Shown: positions 18,734-28,063 of the stretch, one piece after another
Position numbering within the stretch: the first letter of the stretch is position 1
Layout of the letters: every line of letters starts with the position of its first letter
Assembly: GCA_024639845.1 (NCBI GenBank)
Contig: JAHEGG010000002.1
Span: 58,507 to 122,506 of the forward strand
DNA from: Microbacteriaceae bacterium
Lineage (GTDB): Bacteria > Actinomycetota > Actinomycetes > Actinomycetales > Microbacteriaceae
DNA: 64,000 bases
Reading direction: 5' to 3'
Made by a program: the position numbers and the translations under genes
Notes under the pieces: model-generated
What the model was told of the DNA's origin: nothing
Database searches by the model: none
The model's input: the letters and a program-made list of their open reading frames with translations, nothing else

Positions 18734-20103
18734 CCCTAAGCCTGTTTGACTCTCAGAGCCAACAGCTGCGCGCGTTCGAGCCGATAACACCGGGATGTGC
18801 GAGCATCTACGTTTGCGGACCAACTGTGCAGTCCGCTCCCCACGTCGGGCATCTTCGGTCGGCTGTCGCTTTCGACATCCTTGCTTCATGGATACGCTTC
18901 GGGCATGGCTTCGGGGTCAAACTCGTTCGCAACGTTACCGACATCGATGACAAAATTCTGGTCAACGCCGCTGCACAGGGCGTCGAGTGGCAAGCGCTCG
19001 CGGTTTCGGTCGAGGGCGAGTTCAATAGCGTTTATCAGTCGCTGTCTGCAGATGCTGATTTAACTCCACACGCCACCGCGTACATCATCGACATGATTGC
19101 TTTGATCGAGCGTTTGATTTCACGTGGTCACGCCTATCAAGCTGCAGATGGTTCGGCGAATGTTTTCTTCGACAGTGCATCCTGGGCCGATTATGGCGAA
19201 CTTACTAACCAAGCCATCGAGAGCATGGAAGGTGAAGAGGTTGCCTCGCACGGTCGCCGCCGAGCCACCGATTTTGCGCTTTGGAAGGCTGCCAAGAGCG
19301 ACGAGCCTGACACCGCGGCGTGGCAATCACCGTGGGGTTTGGGACGCCCGGGTTGGCACATTGAATGTTCCGCTATGACACGTTCAGTGCTCGGCGAGCA
19401 TTTCGACATTCATGGCGGCGGACTCGATCTGCGTTTTCCACATCACGAGAATGAACTGGCTCAGTCACGAGCGGCCGGATTCGAGTTTGCCAACTATTGG
19501 ATGCACAACGGTTTGGTGACCGTTGGTGGACAAAAGATGTCGAAGAGCCTTGGCAACGGCGTGAGCGTTGAAGAACTTTTCGAACAGGGCAGCGCGGTTG
19601 CAGTTAGATATTGGTTGGCCTCGGCCCACTATCGAAGCACTCTCGACTATTCACCATCGGCCGTTGCCGAGGCCACAGCGGCGGTGGCACGCATTCAAAA
19701 CTTCGTGAAGCGCCTCCCAGAAATGCCAACCGCGGTTGCCGCAAGCGATTTACCAAGCGCGTTCGTTGTTGCAATGGACGCCGACCTGAATGTTCCTGCT
19801 GCCCTTGCGGTTCTTCACGATTCCGTTCGGCAGGGCAACGTGCGCCTCGATTCGAACCAGGATGCTGCGCCCGAAGCCCGTGCCGTGGCCGCTATGTTGC
19901 GCGCACTCAACCTAAACCTCGCAAGCGAAGTCTCCGTGGACGCAGATCTGGCGGCTAGGGTTGAAGAGTTGATCGCACGCCGCGCGGACGCCCGTGCAAA
20001 TCGAGACTTCGAACTGGCCGACCGCATTCGGCACGAGATTTCACAACTTGGGGTCACCATCGAAGACACCCAAACCAAAACGACATGGAGTTTGAATGGC
20101 TAA
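18730..20103 (+). CDS. cysS: Cysteinyl-tRNA synthetase
   Basis: A 457-residue class I synthetase charging tRNA-Cys. The Zn-ligand Cys of the YVCGPTV block, the HIGH variant APHVGHLRSAVAFD, ECSAMTRSVLGEHFDIHGGG with the second Zn cysteine, HHENELAQS, and the KMSKS loop QKMSKSLGNGV are all present. The C-terminal DALR-like helical region contains IARRADARANRDFELADRIR. Length is normal for the family. GTG start overlaps ispDF; the stop overlaps rlmB by 8 nt. It is CysS and not MshC, which lacks the C-terminal region and differs in context. Confidence 0.95.
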   Translation: MTLSLFDSQSQQLRAFEPITPGCASIYVCGPTVQSAPHVGHLRSAVAFDILASWIRFGHGFGVKLVRNVTDIDDKILVNAAAQGVEWQALAVSVEGEFNSVYQSLSADADLTPHATAYIIDMIALIERLISRGHAYQAADGSANVFFDSASWADYGELTNQAIESMEGEEVASHGRRRATDFALWKAAKSDEPDTAAWQSPWGLGRPGWHIECSAMTRSVLGEHFDIHGGGLDLRFPHHENELAQSRAAGFEFANYWMHNGLVTVGGQKMSKSLGNGVSVEELFEQGSAVAVRYWLASAHYRSTLDYSPSAVAEATAAVARIQNFVKRLPEMPTAVAASDLPSAFVVAMDADLNVPAALAVLHDSVRQGNVRLDSNQDAAPEARAVAAMLRALNLNLASEVSVDADLAARVEELIARRADARANRDFELADRIRHEISQLGVTIEDTQTKTTWSLNG

Positions 20104-21121
20104 GTCAGGTCGCCCAGGCGCATCGAAGGGCAAAAAAGGCGCGAAGGTTGGCACCGGGGGGCACGGACGCCAGGCCCTAGAAGGTCGCGGCCCAACACCC
20201 AAGGCTGAAGATCGCAAAGGTCACAAGGCCTACAAATTCAAGCAGGCAGCCGAGAAGAAGGCAGCCGCCACCAACGCCGGCCCAAGCCGCAAGGGTGAGT
20301 TTCTAGCTCCAGCCCAACGCACGGCAGGAACCGCAGGCGCGAGCCGTCAAAACAGTTCTCGCGTGGCAAAGGCGAGCGATGCATCCGAGGTTTTGTCAGG
20401 ACGCAACTCTGTGCTGGAGGCCCTGCGCGCCAAGGTGCCGGCAAACGCGCTCTATATTGCCAACCGTATCGAGATGGATGACCGGGTAAAAGAGGCCATC
20501 AACCTTGCCAACATTCGGGGCATCCCGGTCAGCGAAGTCACTCGCCCCGAGATCGACCGACTCACCGGAAACGATGCGGTTCACCAAGGCATCGCCTTGG
20601 GTGTTCCACCTTACAACTACCAGCACCCTCTAGAACTTCTCGACAAGATCATCGGTCGCGGCCAGAAGCCTCTCTTGGTAGCACTAGACGGCATCACCGA
20701 CCCGCGCAACCTTGGCGCTATTATCCGTTCGGTGGCAGCATTTGGCGGTCAAGGAGTCATTCTTCCGCAACGCCGCTCGACCGGTGTGACCGCCTCGGCT
20801 TGGAAGACCTCGGCTGGTGCTGCTGCGCGAATCCCGGTTGCTCTGGCAGCCAATCTAAACAACACCCTCAAGGAGCTTAAGAAGCGCGGATTGTTTGTGG
20901 TTGGTCTCGACGGAGACGGCGACATGAGCCTGCCGAGTTTTCACCTTGGCGACGAGCCGCTGGTTTTGGTGGTCGGTTCAGAAGGCAAGGGTCTGAGTCG
21001 CCTCGTTCAGGAGAACTGTGATGCGATTTTATCGATTCCAATTGCTGCCGATACCGAATCACTCAACGCGGGTATAGCCGCATCGGTGGCCCTCTATGAG
21101 GTTTCTAAGCGCCGCGCCTAG
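20096..21121 (+). CDS. rlmB: 23S rRNA (guanosine-2'-O)-methyltransferase RlmB-like
   Basis: A 341-residue SpoU-family enzyme methylating ribose in 23S rRNA. The first ~95 residues are Lys/Arg/Ala/Gly-rich and disordered. A SpoU_sub_bind domain follows (~100–175, SGRNSVLEALRAKVPANALYIA). The trefoil-knot catalytic domain has motif 1 LDGITDPRNLGAIIRSVAAFG, motif 2 LVVGSEGKGLSRLVQENCD and motif 3 IPIAADTESLNAGIAASVALYE. The long basic leader is typical of actinobacterial versions and probably binds RNA. It overlaps cysS by 8 nt and converges on the DUF4032 gene with a 4-nt overlap. Confidence 0.92.
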   Translation: MAKSGRPGASKGKKGAKVGTGGHGRQALEGRGPTPKAEDRKGHKAYKFKQAAEKKAAATNAGPSRKGEFLAPAQRTAGTAGASRQNSSRVAKASDASEVLSGRNSVLEALRAKVPANALYIANRIEMDDRVKEAINLANIRGIPVSEVTRPEIDRLTGNDAVHQGIALGVPPYNYQHPLELLDKIIGRGQKPLLVALDGITDPRNLGAIIRSVAAFGGQGVILPQRRSTGVTASAWKTSAGAAARIPVALAANLNNTLKELKKRGLFVVGLDGDGDMSLPSFHLGDEPLVLVVGSEGKGLSRLVQENCDAILSIPIAADTESLNAGIAASVALYEVSKRRA

Positions 21122-22428
21122 ACCAGATCTCGCCAGTCGGCGTCTTCGTCATCTTCTTCAACCTGGATGACGCCTGATTTAACTGGGTTTGGCATAGTGA
21201 TTGAACCTGTAGTTGGAGTAATCAGCGCTTCTTCATCTCGTCGGTGAACCAAAACCGTTTTCACATACGAATCAACAGCTGCGGCCAGAGTTACATCTTT
21301 GCCGGCGTTTTCCGAGAGATACCAGCGGTGTTCTAGAACCTGGTGAAAAATCTCAGCGGGCTCTAGTCGACCTGAAAACTCTTTCGGAATCGCGAGGACG
21401 ACTGGCTCGAAGACATTACTCAGCCACTCATGGGCAAGCACCTCTTCGTCGGCGCTGGCTCGCAGATTGTCACGACGATATTCATCGAGGTCATTGAGCA
21501 GTCGTCGCGCCTGATTTTCTTCGACGTCGAGACCGGTTAGGCGAATCAAGCGTCGAGCATGATGCCCAGCATCCACGACCTTTGGTTGAATCTTCAGCTG
21601 TGAGCCGGTTTCTGAGGTGCGTATCGTCATTTCGTCGATGTCGAAACCAAGTTCATTGAGCCTCTTGATGCGACGGTTGATCTTCCACTTTTCGGCTAGG
21701 TCAAAAGTCTCAGCTCCGGTGAGTTCAACCCAAAGCTCACGATATTTCTTCATGATGCGCTCGGATGTCGCTACCGGGTCAACCCCCGGTGCCGCGTTTC
21801 CGCTGGCCACAAGGTCCATCAACTCGCCAGCGATGTTGACTCGGGCGATTTCTAGGTCATTCTCACGCTGACCGTTGGAGAGTCCCGAGTCATACAGATG
21901 CCCGGTTTCGGCATCAACAAGGTATGCGGCGAAAGATCCCGCATCGCGCCTGAACAGTGTGTTTGAAAGCGATACGTCTCCCCAGAAAAAGCCTGCGATG
22001 TGAAGTCGCACGAGTAGCAGGGCCAGTGCGTCGACCAGGCGGGTTGCCGTTTCGGGCCGAAGTCCCTGTGACCACATCGCCCGGTAGGGGAGCGAGAACT
22101 TGAGGTGGCGAGTGATCAATACCGAGGGTAATTCGTTGCCTGCACTGTCAGTGCGGTTATTGATGATTGCAAAAGGTTCGACACAAGGAACGTCCAGCTT
22201 GCCGAGATTGCGCAACATTTCGTATTCGCGCTTTGCAAGATCAGCCAGGGTTTCCTTTATCGCGATCACGTATCCGCTTAAGTGCGCAAATCTCACGGTA
22301 TGGCGCGAGAGACCTTTTGGCAACGACGCGATGTTCTCGTCGGGCCAGTCCTCCAAAGGCAAATGCCACGGTAGATCCAGCAGGGCTGGGTCTACCGTGG
22401 CAGCCGTAATGTCTAGTGCAGAAGCCAC
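21118..22428 (-). CDS. DUF4032 protein with lipopolysaccharide-kinase-like fold
   Basis: A 436-residue cytosolic protein when started at GTG 22428 (VASALDITAATVDPALLDLPWHLPLEDWP). The track's extra 44 residues are read from the overlapping ABC gene and look like noise. The N-terminal ~250 residues resemble a Kdo/WaaP-type kinase fold: AIKETLADLAKREYEMLRNL gives a Lys–Glu pair, and GFFWGDVSLSNTLFRRDAGS plus AYLVDAETG look like catalytic-loop and metal-binding Asp motifs. The C-terminal ~150 residues are DUF4032. The substrate is unknown. The gene starts 19 nt after the MsiK-like ATPase stop and its start codon lies in a hairpin arm. Confidence 0.82.
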   Translation of the reverse strand: MASALDITAATVDPALLDLPWHLPLEDWPDENIASLPKGLSRHTVRFAHLSGYVIAIKETLADLAKREYEMLRNLGKLDVPCVEPFAIINNRTDSAGNELPSVLITRHLKFSLPYRAMWSQGLRPETATRLVDALALLLVRLHIAGFFWGDVSLSNTLFRRDAGSFAAYLVDAETGHLYDSGLSNGQRENDLEIARVNIAGELMDLVASGNAAPGVDPVATSERIMKKYRELWVELTGAETFDLAEKWKINRRIKRLNELGFDIDEMTIRTSETGSQLKIQPKVVDAGHHARRLIRLTGLDVEENQARRLLNDLDEYRRDNLRASADEEVLAHEWLSNVFEPVVLAIPKEFSGRLEPAEIFHQVLEHRWYLSENAGKDVTLAAAVDSYVKTVLVHRRDEEALITPTTGSITMPNPVKSGVIQVEEDDEDADWRDLV

Positions 22429-22452
22429 TAGTAGTTTTCGTTTGCTACTAGT
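22427..22452. repeat. 8-bp inverted repeat bridging the ugpC stop and the DUF4032 start
   Basis: ACTAGTAG and CTACTAGT are perfect inverted arms 10 nt apart. On the minus-strand mRNA the first arm contains the UAG stop of the ABC ATPase gene and the second contains part of the GUG start of the DUF4032 gene. Confidence 0.75.
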
Positions 22453-23521
22453 TGAGGCGGTTGCCCGACTCGACGTCGAACAAGTGAGTGATTCCGCCCT
22501 GTGGCGAGAGGAACACACGTGCGCCTGGCTTTGGGTGGTTGACGGCGTCAACGCGGGCAACTAGCTCTGCCTCTGCTCCACCGACTGTTCCGTGGGTGTA
22601 GAGGTAGGCGTCGGCACCGAGTTCTTCGACAACGTCAACTTCGACCTCAAGCCCCTGCGAGCTGATCGCGAGGTCTTCTGGGCGGAGCCCAACAGTGACC
22701 TCTGCAGCCTTCGTCTTGGCGAGGATCGCGCGGTCGACAGGAAGTACCTGGTTTCCGAACTTGACACCGCCATCGACGATTGGAAGCTGAAGCAGGTTCA
22801 TGGCAGGTGAGCCGATGAAGCCGGCAACGAACACGTTGACTGGACGCTCGTATAGGTTGCGTGGAGTATCGACCTGCTGCAGCAGACCGTCCTTTAGCAC
22901 TGCAACGCGGTCACCCATGGTCATAGCTTCAACTTGGTCGTGGGTCACATAGACGGTGGTGACTCCGAGGCGACGCTGAAGCGAAGCGATCTGGGTACGT
23001 GTCTGAACGCGGAGCTTGGCGTCGAGGTTCGACAGCGGCTCGTCCATGAGGAACACCTGAGGCTTACGAACGATGGCTCGACCCATAGCAACACGCTGAC
23101 GCTGACCGCCCGATAGGGCCTTTGGCTTGCGAGCTAGGTATGGCTCGAGGTCGAGTAGTTTGGCGGCTTCAAGAACGCGCTCGGCACGCTCTTCTTTGCT
23201 TACTCCAGCGATCTTGAGAGCGAAGCCCATGTTCTCGGCCACGGTCATGTGTGGGTAGAGAGCATAGTTCTGGAAGACCATTGCGATGTCGCGGTCTTTT
23301 GGTGGAACGTCAGTAACGTTGCGGTCACCAATAAAGATGTCGCCTTCGTTAACTTCTTCTAGACCAGCCAGCATGCGCAGGGTAGTCGACTTTCCACAAC
23401 CCGATGGGCCAACTAGAACCAAGAATTCGCCGTCGGCGATTTCGAGTTCCATTTGGTCAACGGCCGGACGAGTACCGCCCGGGTAAAGGCGAGTTGCCTT
23501 TCTGAATGACACTGATGCCAT
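22448..23521 (-). CDS. Sugar/glycerol-3-phosphate ABC transporter ATPase (MsiK/UgpC type)
   Basis: A 357-residue CUT1-type ABC ATPase. The start is ATG 23521 (MASVSFRKATRLYPGG), preceded by GGTGAGGAG. The track's 20 extra residues precede this site. Walker A is VGPSGCGKSTTLRMLAG. The Q-loop is FQNYALYPHMTV, the signature is LSGGQRQRVAMGRAIVRKP, Walker B is VFLMDEPLSNLDA, and the H-loop is VYVTHDQVEAM. A C-terminal TOBE/regulatory domain spans ~240–357. No permease or binding-protein genes are near, so it is best read as a shared ATPase like MsiK that energises several unlinked sugar importers. Confidence 0.92.
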   Translation of the reverse strand: MASVSFRKATRLYPGGTRPAVDQMELEIADGEFLVLVGPSGCGKSTTLRMLAGLEEVNEGDIFIGDRNVTDVPPKDRDIAMVFQNYALYPHMTVAENMGFALKIAGVSKEERAERVLEAAKLLDLEPYLARKPKALSGGQRQRVAMGRAIVRKPQVFLMDEPLSNLDAKLRVQTRTQIASLQRRLGVTTVYVTHDQVEAMTMGDRVAVLKDGLLQQVDTPRNLYERPVNVFVAGFIGSPAMNLLQLPIVDGGVKFGNQVLPVDRAILAKTKAAEVTVGLRPEDLAISSQGLEVEVDVVEELGADAYLYTHGTVGGAEAELVARVDAVNHPKPGARVFLSPQGGITHLFDVESGNRLN

Positions 23522-23535
23522 GATTTTTCTCCTCA

Positions 23536-23553
23536 CCGGCAGGTACGTGCCGG
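23536..23553. repeat. Hairpin directly upstream of the ugpC/msiK ribosome site
   Basis: In the minus-strand mRNA sense, CCGGCA and TGCCGG form a 6-bp stem around a 6-nt loop, followed immediately by the TGAGGAG ribosome-binding region and, 8 nt later, the ATG at 23521. Confidence 0.6.
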
Positions 23554-23683
23554 ACGATCCGTAGTGATAGAGCCCAAACACCGGCGGTGAAGGGTTACTC
23601 CATTATGGCATTAGCGAGATGTCTTTTAGACTAGAGGCCTGCTCATTGTCGCTATTTCGTGACCAAACCTAAGGAACACATTC

Positions 23684-24514
23684 ATGGCACAGAACCCAGG
23701 TCGTGACACCCGTTCGGCTCAGCGTGACGCCGCTCGAGCGAAAGCTCGTGAAATCCGCGAAGCTCACAAGAAGAGCGAGGCTCGTCGCCGCTATGGCTTT
23801 ATTGCAGGGATCACCGCTGCCGTGCTCATCCTTGGCGGTTTGATTGGGTTCGCCGTGGTTTCTAATGCACCAACACCATCGGTCTCACCAACGAACATGA
23901 TTTTCGAGGGCGGCATCAAGGTTGGCAAGGACCTCAAGGCTTTTACTCCCGACGTGAAACCAACGACCGAGGATGTTCCAAACATCCAGATTTTTCTCGA
24001 CTATCAATGTCCGTTCTGTCAGGCCTTTGATATTCCGAACGGTGCTCTAATCGAGAGCAAAGTCGCGGCTGGAGATTGGACAATTGAGTACCACCCAATC
24101 TCGTTCCTTGACGGTCAATCGCCTAACGCGTTCTCGAGCAGAGCCGCAAACGCTGCCGTGTGTGTTGCCGAATACTCGCCGAATTCGTTCATGAAGTTCA
24201 ATAATGTTTTGTTTGCTAATCAGCCAGTTGAAGGCACTGCCGGACCTGAAAATGATGCTCTGGTCGCCTATGCCCAACAGATTGGCGCAACCGACCTGGC
24301 CAAAATTGAAAAGTGCGTCAACGACAAGACTTTCACCGACTGGGTGACAGCGACGACCAGCAAGCATCTTGGTGCTGAGTGGCAAAACACTGGGCTGAAG
24401 GTTGACAGCACCCCGTTCATCGTGGTGAAGGATCAGCGTTATAGCGGCACTACCGAAGAAATGGCTAACCCAGCCCGCTTTGAGCAGTGGGTAGCCTCGG
24501 TCTGGAACGGCTAA
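23684..24514 (+). CDS. Membrane-anchored DsbA-family thiol oxidoreductase
   Basis: A 276-residue protein. The N-terminal ~40 residues are very basic (DTRSAQRDAARAKAREIREA). One transmembrane helix follows (FIAGITAAVLILGGLIGFAVV), then an extracytoplasmic thioredoxin-like domain (thioredoxin_4/DsbA) with active site DYQCPFCQAF. CPFC is a C-x-x-C redox pair. A cis-proline segment DSTPFIVVKDQRYSG is present. It probably forms or shuffles disulphides in exported proteins, with a VKOR or DsbB-like partner not seen here. SD AAGGA sits upstream of the ATG. Confidence 0.9.
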   Translation: MAQNPGRDTRSAQRDAARAKAREIREAHKKSEARRRYGFIAGITAAVLILGGLIGFAVVSNAPTPSVSPTNMIFEGGIKVGKDLKAFTPDVKPTTEDVPNIQIFLDYQCPFCQAFDIPNGALIESKVAAGDWTIEYHPISFLDGQSPNAFSSRAANAAVCVAEYSPNSFMKFNNVLFANQPVEGTAGPENDALVAYAQQIGATDLAKIEKCVNDKTFTDWVTATTSKHLGAEWQNTGLKVDSTPFIVVKDQRYSGTTEEMANPARFEQWVASVWNG

Positions 24515-24526
24515 TATTTCAGACAT

Positions 24527-24599
24527 GCCGACTTGGCGCAATTGGTAGCGCACCGCACTTGTAATGCGGGGGTTAGGGGTTCAAGTCCCCTAGTCGGCT
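24527..24599 (+). tRNA. tRNA-Thr (anticodon TGT)
   Basis: A 73-nt cloverleaf with acceptor arms GCCGACT/AGTCGGC, discriminator T, anticodon loop CTTGTAA and T-arm GGGGTTCAAGTCCCC. Anticodon TGT reads ACA and, by wobble, other threonine codons. CCA is not encoded. It follows the DsbA-like gene by 12 nt and is closed by a strong terminator. Confidence 0.96.
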
Positions 24600-24602
24600 C
24601 TG

Positions 24603-24630
24603 AATCGGGCACCTTCGGGTGCCCGATTTT
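24603..24630 (+). terminator. Intrinsic terminator after tRNA-Thr
   Basis: AATCGGGCACC and GGTGCCCGATT form a perfect 11-bp stem around a TTCG tetraloop, followed by a T-rich TTCTTA. The arm reaches the msrB stop on the other strand, so it can end both convergent transcripts. Confidence 0.92.
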
Positions 24631-24631
24631 C

Positions 24632-25039
24632 TTATTCAGCTGAAAGTTCGGTGAAGGTGATGCTCACCGAGTTGATGCAGTAACGATCGCCGGTTGGAGT
24701 CTGCGGGGCATCTTCGAAAACGTGGCCTAGGTGGCACCCGCATTTTGCGCAGCGCACTTCGGTGCGTACCATTCCGTGGCTTCGGTCTTCGATCAGTTCG
24801 ACGGCATCGCCCTCGCGCGGTTCATAAAAGGATGGCCAGCCACAGTGCGAGTCAAATTTGGCATTTGAACGAAACAGCTCCGCACCACATCCTTTGCACG
24901 AGTAGATACCGGTGCGCCCTTCTTCGAGGAGCTCGCCGGTCCAGGCACGTTCGGTTCCGGCTTCACGAAGTACGTGATACTCGAACTCGCTCAACTCTTC
25001 TCGCCACTGATTTTCGTCTTTGTTGACTTCGTATTCCAC
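24632..25039 (-). CDS. msrB: Peptide-methionine (R)-S-oxide reductase
   Basis: A 135-residue enzyme that reduces methionine-R-sulfoxide in proteins. The start is set to GTG 25039 ([16 protein letters not shown]), which yields the normal family length; the 45 extra residues in the track would overlap the divergent gene. Two CxxC pairs bind zinc ([10 protein letters not shown] and [13 protein letters not shown]). GWPSFYEP is the substrate pocket. The catalytic cysteine is in [11 protein letters not shown]. No msrA is adjacent. It likely works in the cytosol against oxidative damage. Confidence 0.94.
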   Translation of the reverse strand: MEYEVNKDENQWREELSEFEYHVLREAGTERAWTGELLEEGRTGIYSCKGCGAELFRSNAKFDSHCGWPSFYEPREGDAVELIEDRSHGMVRTEVRCAKCGCHLGHVFEDAPQTPTGDRYCINSVSITFTELSAE

Positions 25040-25114
25040 GGGTGCCTCTCTTCGGAACTCTTCGTGCCTAATATTAAGTACCGCAACAGCGGTCACTTTT
25101 TCTAAGCAGAGTTG

Positions 25115-25615
25115 ATGTCGCAAAAGTTCCCATCCGACGAGTTCGATTCCGCGCCGCCTCACGGTGGCCGGCATAGGGCTCGACGCACCAAGCGCGATCG
25201 AGTCCTTGAGTTTCTGCGCATCATGGCTGTGGCTGCCATTTTTGGTTTTGTTGCACTATTCGGATTGCGAATAGCTGATGGCAGCGTGGTCATCAACCCA
25301 GCCGACTTGATCGATCCGAGCCCGGTAGCAACATCGAGCGTAAAGTCGACTCCGGTCACTGTTCTCGACGGAACGAGTCAAGTTGGGCTGGCCTCCAAGG
25401 TTGCCCACGAACTGCTGGATGCGGGATGGAACGTGATCACAGCCGATAACTTGAACCCAGCTACGCCACTTGCTGAGACCAAAATCTATATCACCAGCAA
25501 AGATTTCGATGCTGCAACCAAGACTCTGGTCAAGACTTTGGGCAAGTATTCGGTTGAAGTTTCTGGTCAATATGCCGACCCAATCACCGTAGTTTTGGGC
25601 GACGACTACAAGTAG
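25115..25615 (+). CDS. LytR C-terminal domain protein, membrane anchored
   Basis: A 166-residue protein starting at ATG 25115, one codon inside the track start. A basic cytosolic tail ([16 protein letters not shown]) precedes one membrane helix ([19 protein letters not shown]). The extracytoplasmic remainder matches a LytR_C domain ([32 protein letters not shown], ending VVLGDDYK). Such stand-alone LytR_C proteins are envelope associated and their role is unclear. The domain also occurs behind LCP ligases that attach glycopolymers to peptidoglycan. It diverges from msrB. Confidence 0.87.
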   Translation: MSQKFPSDEFDSAPPHGGRHRARRTKRDRVLEFLRIMAVAAIFGFVALFGLRIADGSVVINPADLIDPSPVATSSVKSTPVTVLDGTSQVGLASKVAHELLDAGWNVITADNLNPATPLAETKIYITSKDFDAATKTLVKTLGKYSVEVSGQYADPITVVLGDDYK

Positions 25616-25886
25616 AGCGTGGCTGCGGCGCAGTCGATACGGAGTTTTCCGGTATGTTCGACGGCTTGGGCATCCTCTTTTTGGCTGCTTTGTGCGTATA
25701 ACACCTTGATAAACCCTTCGAATTATTTCCAATTACCCCTATCCATAGAGCCCTTTGGGGCAATAGGGTTAGGAAGGTCGAGAAGAGAATGCGTTCGCAC
25801 GCGATCTCACATAGCAACTTCGTGTTTCTATGCGACTCGTCGGTGGCGTTGCCATTGGTGATTTAGTTAGGCAACAGGAGTATGCA
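25616..25886 (+). promoter_or_regulatory. Intergenic region and likely long structured 5' leader of cspA
   Basis: 271 nt without a convincing gene. AT-rich blocks near 25695–25740 could house the promoter (for example TATAAC at about 25697). A CCCTAT…ATAGGG repeat lies near 25735–25770, CATAG/CTATG at 25810–25832, and GTTGCC/GGCAAC at 25848–25875 ends against the AGGAG ribosome site. A long folded leader is a known feature of E. coli cspA. That it regulates here is inference. Confidence 0.5.
25848..25880 (+). repeat. Inverted repeat abutting the cspA ribosome site
   Basis: GTTGCC (25848–25853) and GGCAAC (25870–25875) are perfect 6-bp arms with a 16-nt loop. The right arm is followed without a gap by AGGAG (25876–25880), the cspA Shine–Dalgarno site. 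Confidence 0.6.
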
Positions 25887-26090
25887 ATGGCAACAGGAAC
25901 CGTGAAGTGGTTCAACGCCGAAAAGGGCTATGGATTCATTACCGAAGATGGCGGTGCCGAAGTTTTCGTGCACTGGTCAGCTATCCAGTCTGAAGGCTAC
26001 AAAGAACTCAGAGAGAACCAGAAGGTTGAATTTGAGATCAAGGCTGGAGACAAGGGCCCTCAGGCCGACAAGGTCATCGTTCTAGGCTAA
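25887..26090 (+). CDS. cspA: Cold-shock protein CspA family
   Basis: A 67-residue single cold-shock domain starting at ATG 25887 ([18 protein letters not shown]). Both RNA-binding motifs are present: RNP1 KGYGFITED and RNP2-like VFVHWSAI. The common RNP2 is VFVHYSAI; tyrosine is tryptophan here. It binds single-stranded RNA/DNA and melts mRNA structure. The track's 19 extra residues lie in the leader. It is closed by its own terminator, so it is monocistronic. Confidence 0.95.
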   Translation: MATGTVKWFNAEKGYGFITEDGGAEVFVHWSAIQSEGYKELRENQKVEFEIKAGDKGPQADKVIVLG

Positions 26091-26107
26091 GTTTCAAGCA
26101 AAGATTC

Positions 26108-26139
26108 CGCCCCGCTACTGTGGGGCGGTTTTCTTTTTA
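26108..26139 (+). terminator. Intrinsic terminator of cspA
   Basis: CCGCCCC (26108–26114) pairs with GGGGCGG (26123–26129) across an 8-nt loop, followed by TTTTCTTTTT. It begins 17 nt after the stop codon. Confidence 0.92.
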
Positions 26140-26177
26140 ACTTCGGATGCGCGGCAAGCGGACCGGTTAGTCGCCAG

Positions 26178-26231
26178 GCTCGCGCACAGGCTTGCATGCT
26201 GGTAGGTCGCCCAGCATGCGCGCCAGCGAGC
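26178..26231. repeat. Large imperfect palindrome between cspA and groEL
   Basis: GCATGCTGG (26194–26202) and CCAGCATGC (26211–26219) form a perfect 9-bp stem with an 8-nt loop. Flanking GCTCGC (26178–26183) and GCGAGC (26226–26231) extend it after internal loops. No T-run follows, so it is not a normal terminator. Confidence 0.8.
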
Positions 26232-26271
26232 ATCGACTTCGCCCTGAGATGTTCACAACTAGCGGACACGG

Positions 26272-27984
<1,713 letters not shown>

Positions 27985-28001
27985 TCAGCAAAAAAGGAAT
28001 A

Positions 28002-28035
28002 GGGGCGAGACCGCTAAGTCTCGCCCCTTCTTTTT
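28002..28035 (+). terminator. Intrinsic terminator of groEL, usable in both directions
   Basis: GGGGCGAGAC and GTCTCGCCCC form a perfect 10-bp stem with a 6-nt loop. TTCTTTTT follows on the plus strand and AAAAAAGGAAT precedes it, giving a T-run on the minus strand as well. It lies between convergent groEL and the WXG100 gene. Confidence 0.93.
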
Positions 28036-28063
28036 GTTTGAATAGGTGGCTTCAAACAAAAAG
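28030..28063. repeat. 13-bp inverted repeat at the WXG100 stop
   Basis: CTTTTTGTTTGAA (28030–28042) and TTCAAACAAAAAG (28051–28063) are perfect 13-bp arms with an 8-nt loop. One arm contains the UGA stop of the WXG100 gene. The other is the T-tract of the groEL terminator. Confidence 0.88.

Noticed and set aside
25619-25861. 80-aa plus-strand ORF upstream of cspA
   Set aside because: It has no good ribosome site, odd composition and lies in a region better explained as promoter and leader.
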